From positions 74,587,689 to 74,651,688 of the forward strand of contig NC_044571.1 of the NCBI RefSeq assembly GCF_901933205.1: a stretch of 64,000 nucleotides of DNA, written 5' to 3'. This document shows, piece after piece, positions 56,901 to 64,000 of the stretch; within the stretch, counting starts at the first letter, position 1, and the number at the start of each line of letters is the position of its first letter. A program made the position numbers and the translations under genes. Origin of the DNA: Camarhynchus parvulus. Lineage: Eukaryota; Chordata; Aves; Passeriformes; Thraupidae. The notes under the pieces were generated by a model. That model did not search any database and was not told the origin of the DNA. It worked only from the letters and a program-made list of their open reading frames with translations.

Positions 56901-59900
56901 ATTGTAGATAAAGATGGGTTAATTTTTTCCACTTAATATTTACTCACTTGAATAATGACTACATACCAAGTCAAAATTATGTGGAAAAATATTCAAAGTA
57001 ATTGTGTAATGACAGTTTATAGTAATGACAGTTTAAATTATGTCTTAAAATGAATTTAAAATCACAAATGCAGCTCCAATGCCTTGATTTTCACAGTTCT
57101 AACTGCTTGATTTTACTACTTTAGCTGCATATCTTGTAGAGCTTTTCTTCTTCTGTAGCATAACTTTAAGAAGGAAGTGAAACAGCTGCTCCAACAGGGT
57201 AGCTACTGCATGTAAAAATGAGAAAAATTTGTTTCTCAAGCTTCATTGTTGCATTCTTCAAAATTATATTGGACACTGTGCTTGCCTTTTCTTAAATTTT
57301 CCTCTTGATTTTCAGTGTCTTTTGAATAGATTTATATCTATCTATATGGAAAAATAGATCTTTCACTATTATGCAAACCCTGTAAAATGATTAAAACTAC
57401 ACCCAAAAAAAATTCTAGAACTCTAATGGAGCCAGGAAATTTATGAACTTCTAAATTTTTAGCAGGCTTATCTTGAAGCATGAGAGCTGATATAATAATA
57501 GCCTTTCTCTTTTTGGCATGAACAAGTGGGCTTCTACAGAAAATTTCTTGAAAACTCTCAGTCTCTAGTAAGAGCATGCTCATGAATTAGTAGGTTCTCC
57601 CCCCAAAAGGTGTGGGAGCTTTTAACTGAAGGTGAAATTTACGCTGCTAACAGAAACTTATGCAAATGCTCAGAAACCCTGTTTTTCTAGGACAGGGAGA
57701 GTCCTGACTTGACTAATGAATGAGATTTTTCAGGATGAAGTCTGAGTAAGGAAGCAGTATCACTTATTGTGGGAAATTAGGGGAATTTCTGTAGAGCAGA
57801 GGAAGAAATAATCAAAAATCTGAAAACTGGTAATACTGAGCTAGTTTATCCAGATCTAAGCATACAGCTATTCCACCTAAATGCAGAATATTTCTACAAA
57901 GTGTGCATTAAAAATACAGCTGAGATGTAGCCAAATGGGGAAATATTAGGCATATTTAGCTCTTTTTTTTAGTAAAATATCTGTTATCTGTGATTCAAGA
58001 TTCGCCATTGGCACTAGCTGAAGATGTCATTGACATGGGAATTGGGAGCTGGGGATCTTGATCTAAGGGAACAAATACATTCTTAGTTTGAAATAGCTTA
58101 AAACTAAGATCAGATCGAGAAGCAGATATTGCACAATAAAGGCCAAATCATGTTAACAGGCAGACTGATACGTTCTTGTAATCCATTCTCTTCCTAATCT
58201 TGTTTCATCCTTACTGTGTGGCCCACCACTGCGAGAAAGAAATTATATTGAGTGATTTATTTCCAAGCTTCAGTTCTTAACATAAACTTGTCACTCCATA
58301 TCTGAATACCTGCACACCTGGCTTGAGTGTCCAGTTCAAAATGTATGATTTCAAATTTGAAGAGAATTTAGCTCTTCCAGAAACACTGTATCAACCTTCT
58401 TCTTCACTATTTCTTCCCTAACAGATAACCAAATACTTTTGGAATGTTGACTTAAAGGCTTATCGATAAGATTCGGGGAAAAAAATCAAAAACTTTCAAA
58501 ACAAAAACAGTATGTTTCCAGTGCTGAGATAAATAAAAATGGAAATCCCTGTGGTTTAATGTCTTTCTAATAGACCTCTGGAAATATCACACAGTTGTGA
58601 AAGTTTACGACATCTGGGTGAACAGTCCTGGTTTACTACTTGCTTTGCCAGGTCACTTCTGATTGGAAGATATCAAAAAACAGACGCACCTATTCTATTA
58701 ATCATAAGTTAGGAAATTCTAGGTTTGTGTTATCCCAAATGGAGAAAATTAAGAGAAAATGAATGCTGATTTTGTTTTTTTCCCTGGACTTCGTATACCT
58801 TGCCCTGGAAGAGATCTAAGTCACATCAGGAAAGCTCATCTCACAGTTTGAGAGCACTTGATCCATGCAAGTGAAAATACTGACATGGATTGTGGTTACA
58901 GTGAAGAAACAAATACATCCAGTTAGTTCTGAATCTAAAGGCATTGTCAAATTGCAAAAAAAAAGTCTTGCAATGTGCCAAACATAAAAGAAAAACAACA
59001 GGGGATGATCTGGAAGGGTATCAGCTGTTTTGCATGAAATCAGAATTGCTGTGTTTCTCCCTTGGTAGCTCTAGAAAGGTTCAGTAATTGCAGAGGGGAA
59101 GGGGATGTTAATGTACAGCTATCTTCGTATATTCAAAACTACTGAAAATTATAACAAATTGAAAACCAGACTGATTTTCTGATAAAATTTCATGGAAATC
59201 AGCTGTGACTGTTTCCCTCAAAGAGTATCAATTTTCATAGTTAGTCTTTTAAGCTTACACTGAGTTGGTGAACTTTTTAGTAAAAATGCTTTTCAAGAGT
59301 TTAGGCCTGTTTTCTCAGGCAGAGGAAGAAAGAAACCTTGTAGAAATCGAGTGGTATATATTCCAAGATATTGGAATTTGCTCTTTTTATTAGTGCTAAA
59401 GTGTTCTGAAATTCCTTCAGGTACTATGCACATGAAGAAATAAAGTGTACTGCTTCAGATGGCCCACCAAAAATGTTATTAACAGGAAACAAACCCCAGC
59501 CAAATAGAGAAGTAGGAGCTGGCTGAGAAGGATATCAGGTAATAATAAAAACAGTGATAGCTGAGAGAAGTTAAAACATGATAAAATTATTTCCAAGAGG
59601 TCAAGACTTAGTGCAGTTGCTTTAGGGTTTTCTCCTCAACACAAGATGAATCCCAATGTGTCAGCATATCTAAAAAAACCTGATCAATTATTGTTAATAG
59701 GAATTTAAGAGATTATAATATTTGAACTTCAAAAGTTTGACTGTGTATTATGTTCAAAAATAGACCATACAACTCAAATGTACCTCAGACATCGTACATG
59801 ACCCAAATATTTACACAGTGTAGTCTTGATCCTGTAAAATTATTTACACATCTAAGTTAACATTGAAATAGTCCTACTACTTCTGAGGAATTATTCGAAG

Positions 59901-61284
59901 TTAATGCAATGCAGAATGATTTACCATGTTGCAAGCATGAGATAGTAAGATGACATTGAGGTAGAGGACTGAAGTATGGAGAAGGACCATTGTGACGCTT
60001 CTTAACACTTGCAGCAGCAAATGGTTTAAATGCCACACCTGTGCATTCTAAAAACAGTCTGTGAAAATCAATGCAAACAGATGCTGGACTGACTGACTGA
60101 CTGATATTATATACTTTGACCTTTACGCTGAGTCTCAGTGAACATTTACAGACATTCATCATGTGGCTCATGGTTCATGCTTTTTGAGCACAGATGTAGA
60201 GCCAGACTTTGAAAAAAGACTCCATTTCTATTTATTGTGTATTATTTAAAAGCCTCTTTTCATGATGTACAACACTGTCTCTCATCTCTAACTTCTGTCT
60301 TGGGAACTGGGCTCTTGTTTCAGTTCAGGATCATAACTTAGATTTGTAGAAAAGGAATACAGCTTTCTGCTCAAAAGCATTGTTTTCAGAAAGTTAATGA
60401 GTATGAAATTAAATTCTCTACTGAATATTTACTGCCATGTCATCAGCTTTTCAGAATTTCAGCATGCAGATTCTTTGACAGTGGGGAAGATCCACTAGAA
60501 GTGAGCAGACTTTTTAAGAAAGAGATATATCTGCAAAAATCACGGTCTTCTTTTTCTTCTTGTACTGCAAAACATTTAGGCATAATTCAACTTTCTTCAA
60601 CTGTAAATGTCTTTTTTACCTATAAAAATCTTGTTGAGGACATACAGATAGAAAATTAAACGTTCAGAATTTTGATTTATACCTAGATCTTCCCAGGTAA
60701 ATAGGGATATGTTATAATTATTTATAAATGTAGGCTTGCTACATATGGTAGATTTTGTGTTGCTGGTATTGTTCTTGTGAAATGATGTTATGCTTGATAA
60801 CACAACAAAATTGAAATTGAAGCAGAAGTACACTGATATTTGGGTCTCTGACTGAAACAAAAGCATCACATAATCTGGCATGTCCTCTCATTGCTCTTTT
60901 TTTTTCCGTGCTGCTGGATTTTTCTTCTAGCCTAAAATAGAGTAATTGACTCACGTAGATCATTTCAAAGTCAAAGCATTTTAGTCAGCAACGAAAGTGT
61001 TTTGTGGGGTTACTAAAATTTCAGAAATATAGGTTAGGGGTTCTTTTAGTCATTAACACATATTTTGTTGTTGGGTCTGAACACTGTAATACACAGAGCT
61101 ACTATAATTTGGAAAACCTCTAAGAAAGTAAGGCATATGAATCTGAGTTATGAAAAATCACCTTTATCATGAGAGAAAAAGATAAGCTCGTTTCTATAAT
61201 AATACTGGAAAATGACTGCTGGATGGTACTTTTTAAAAAGTTAGTTATTTCCTGTATATTACTTTGTCTTTAGGCCTGAGAATT
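56901..61284. other. Intergenic DNA, nothing recognised
   Basis: AT-rich sequence with a small (GACT)n tract at about 60091-60110. No gene or clear repeat family seen. Confidence 0.45.
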
Positions 61285-61850
61285 TACTTTCATGACCACA
61301 GGGTCACAAGTCCTGCCAGCAAACCTGTTCCAGCATGGGCTCCTCTCTCCAAGAATCCACAGGTCTAGCCAGGAGCCTGCTCCAGCATGGGCTTCCCACA
61401 GGGTCACAGTGCCTTCTTTGAGCATCCCTCTGCTCTGGCATGGGATGTGGATATCTCCATGGATCTCCATGGGCTGCGGGGGCACAGCTGCCTCACCACG
61501 GGCTGCACTGAGGGCTGCAGGGCATTTCTGCTGTGGTGCCTGGAGCACGTCCTGCCCCTCCTTCTTTGCTGTTGGTTGTTCTTTTCACAGATTCTCTCTC
61601 CTCACTTCTCTGGCCACAACAATTTCTGCACATTATTTTTTTCCCCTTCTGATCAATGTTATCCCAGGCACTCCCACTATCACTGATGGTGATAGTAACC
61701 AGTGGTATATCCAACTATCCAACTCCAGATGGATTGGCTCTGTCAAACATGGGGGAAGCTTCAGGCTGCTTCTCAAAGCAGCTCCCCCTCACCCCCCCCC
61801 TGTAGCCCGACTACTACTAAAACCTGTCTGCACACACCCACTACAGTAGA
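61285..61850 (+). mobile_element. Avian ERV/LTR-related repeat fragment, copy 3
   Basis: The best preserved copy: GGGTCACAAGTCCTGCCAGC, CAGGAGCCTGCTCCAGCATG, GGGCTTCCCACAGGGTCAC, TGGTGCCTGGAGCACGTCCT, GGCTCTGTCAAACATGGGGG and AAGCTTCAGGCTGCTTCTCA in order, ending near a C9-10 run and CACACCCACTACAGTA. The tandem CCAGCATGGGCT/TCCACAGG units are characteristic. It overlaps chance ORFs that should not be annotated as genes. Confidence 0.7.
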
Positions 61851-64000
61851 AGTTATTAGACTTATATTTTTCATCAAGTCATATCAGTGACAGAAGCTTT
61901 TCTGTATAGCTGCTGTTGCCCGAACACTGGAGAAAATTTTTTCCCCTCTCATAAACACTGCCCGAAAATGATGAAGCAGCTATTTGAAGTTAATGTCAAA
62001 TGCTACTATAAATTAGCTGTTAGGATACAAAGTTAGTGTATTGATTTTTCTCCATCTAGTACATGTTCTTTTTATAAACAAACTTGATCATGTGCCTATT
62101 GATATATTGCAGACGTAAATTTTATTAGAAAATGGACTGGAAAGTAATAAAAGCTTTGAACAGGCAATCATTATCAGCAAATTCCATTAGTACGCTGATA
62201 CATTTCCAAACAAATTTATTGTTTTTTAAAGAGGTTTTGATTATTCCAGGATGCTAAAATTGACTGATGCAAAATGGTCCCAAATAATTTTTAAAAATGA
62301 AGAGAAACCTTTTACCTTTTCAGTGACTGGCGGGGAATAGAAGATTTCCATACATGTTGGTTTTACATATATACTGACTCACAAGCAGAGCAACAAGAAC
62401 AAGACATGATAAGCTACAGGTAACCCAGGCAATTTCTGTGGTAAGTGTCAGTCTTTGAAGCTGGATCATGCATTCACCCTCAACAACAGTGTTTGAAAAT
62501 GTCACACTGTGATGATGTCTTCAAATGCTGTTAAAATGCCAGGACTCCTTAGTCTTGTCTTAGGGAAATGAATTTATTGAGCCCTACTGTAGAAAAATGA
62601 GATAACTGCATACTGAAAGCAGACAACCAGTAAGACAAGAAGGAAAGAGGGTGGATACTGATGTAAATTTCCAGTACAGACTGGGTGGGTGAGAATTATG
62701 GTCAGAGACAGCATCAGTGTCTCACCTGTGCTGCCACTGCAGCAGTTAATGAGGTAATGTAGTCTGCAGATGCAGAACACGATGGAAGCATTATTGCTAG
62801 TTTCTCCTTAAGGCTCAGGCACCTGGTTCTGCTCTATGTTTTCTGCACAGTACTACCAACAGCTCACATTATAGCAGCACGATTGTTTTGATGAATTGCT
62901 TGTTGTCGTAATAAGGGTGCACACAACCTCCGGTTTGTGAGATTACTATAAAATCAGCAGGTTTTTTTAAACCCCACACATTTCTATTTTAAATGCTTTT
63001 GTAAATCAATTTAGCTATGTCAGAGTTTCAGTGGAAATGTGAAAATAACTTTTTTACAGTGAGCTAAGCTTGCAAAGGGCAGTATGCTGTGATTTTACAG
63101 CCCAGTAATTTCCATTTTCCATTCCTGAGATGTGCATCTCAGCTCGAATGACAAGTATTCTTGCATGTGATTGTTACATGCAGTAGAATTTACCTTCCAT
63201 ACAGATGTAGGGGTCCTTAGAGCATGGATAGTCCTTGACGGCCTTAACAAGGCTCTCCTAGGACCTCTCCATACCTCTGAGTGAGGGTTCCATTTAAGCC
63301 TAGTCCAGGACCACTGAGTCCCAATCTGAGTCCTGTTGTAGGGGCGTCTGCCTCTGCTCTTATTCCTAGAAACCATTGGTGTGGATTTCCTGGCTTGAGT
63401 TTGCTGCTGACTTGCTGTCTTGCCGTTGCCTGATGACCACTGGGCTGTTGACAGGACCCTGTGCTGTCACCCCCCTGCCCTGCCCCCGCCATATCAGTGC
63501 CACTGCACCCTTCAGGTGTGGGACTGTGGCCTCTGGCTCACCTCACCTGGAGCTATCCCTGATGTTTGTGATGAGCTGCATTCATCCCATTAAATAAATG
63601 TTTGGTGTTGCCAGAGCTTTTGGGGTAGCTCTGTGTGTGTACTGCAAGGCTGTGGCGCTTTGGGCTCTGGGGAGGATGCAGCTCCAAGCAGAACCTGCTT
63701 CAAACAGACACTGCTGTTGCTTGAACCCTTTACACGTGGCATTAGCAATGTGTGGCTTGTGACAAGCAGGCAGCTTCTCACTCTGTGCAGTATTTTGGAA
63801 ACCTGTCAAATAAAGATTCCTACACAAGATTCTCTGCAAGCACGTGGATTTTGCGTGTTTTCAAGTCCTACTGCTTATAGTAGCAGCGAAAATGTATTGC
63901 TGCTCCAGCATTTGTGATTATCCCAGCCTCCATTTAATGGGCACTTGCTAATCTGCAGAAGTCATGTTGCTAAATCACAGAGAGATTTGAAGGCAGAGGA
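61851..64000. other. Intergenic DNA, mostly unrecognised
   Basis: The first part (about 62030-62330) is repeat-free and conserved-element-like in texture. The block at 63370-63640 is listed separately. No gene is supported. Confidence 0.4.
63370..63640 (+). other. CT-rich GC-rich block with AATAAA, possibly LTR-derived
   Basis: A compositionally distinct block rich in CCTG/CTGC ends with CATTAAATAAATGTTTGG, which carries AATAAA at about 63593. Structure resembles the 3' part of an avian LTR or a 3' UTR, but no ends or family could be recognised. Confidence 0.25.

Noticed and set aside
61292..61849. 185-codon plus open frame
   Set aside because: It coincides with the dispersed avian repeat at 61285-61850.

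Overview
This window is vertebrate genomic DNA and almost certainly avian. The repeats are bird-typical: a CR1 LINE copy with the modern avian 3' sequence, older amniote-type CR1 remnants, and several LTR sequences of bird endogenous retroviruses. There is no operon-like gene density; the only confidently identified gene has short exons in a large AT-rich intron.

The anchor is the 5' end of GRIA4 (AMPA-type glutamate receptor subunit 4), transcribed on the minus strand. Exon 1 (43192-43279) holds the start codon and signal peptide. Exon 2 (41895-42053) codes the first part of the extracellular amino-terminal domain. A CpG island at about 43480-44240 is the likely promoter. Positions 1-41894 are the beginning of GRIA4 intron 2; no later GRIA4 exon was found. 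Positions from about 44.3 kb to 64 kb lie upstream of GRIA4 and show no recognisable gene.

The most interesting signal lies inside GRIA4 intron 2 on the same strand. Three short open segments (38932-39024, 36352-36461 and 33030-33215) have good splice sites and matching phases. Joined, they encode the last part (about 128 residues) of a cysteine-rich protein ending in TGA. A canonical AATAAA follows at 32888-32893, about 15 nt before a plausible cleavage site. I do not recognise the protein and could not find its 5' exon. It may be an unannotated nested gene, or less likely an alternative GRIA4-linked product.

Repeats explain several other stretches. A 647-bp solo LTR at 30870-31516 has perfect 6-bp target duplications. 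A second solo LTR (53371-53884) is inserted into an ancient CR1 LINE (about 52270-54150). Three fragments of one avian ERV-related repeat lie upstream of GRIA4 at about 46.3, 55.8 and 61.3 kb. A truncated CR1 lies at 24660-25055. The remaining DNA is AT-rich intron or intergenic sequence with microsatellites and a few short tandem duplications.
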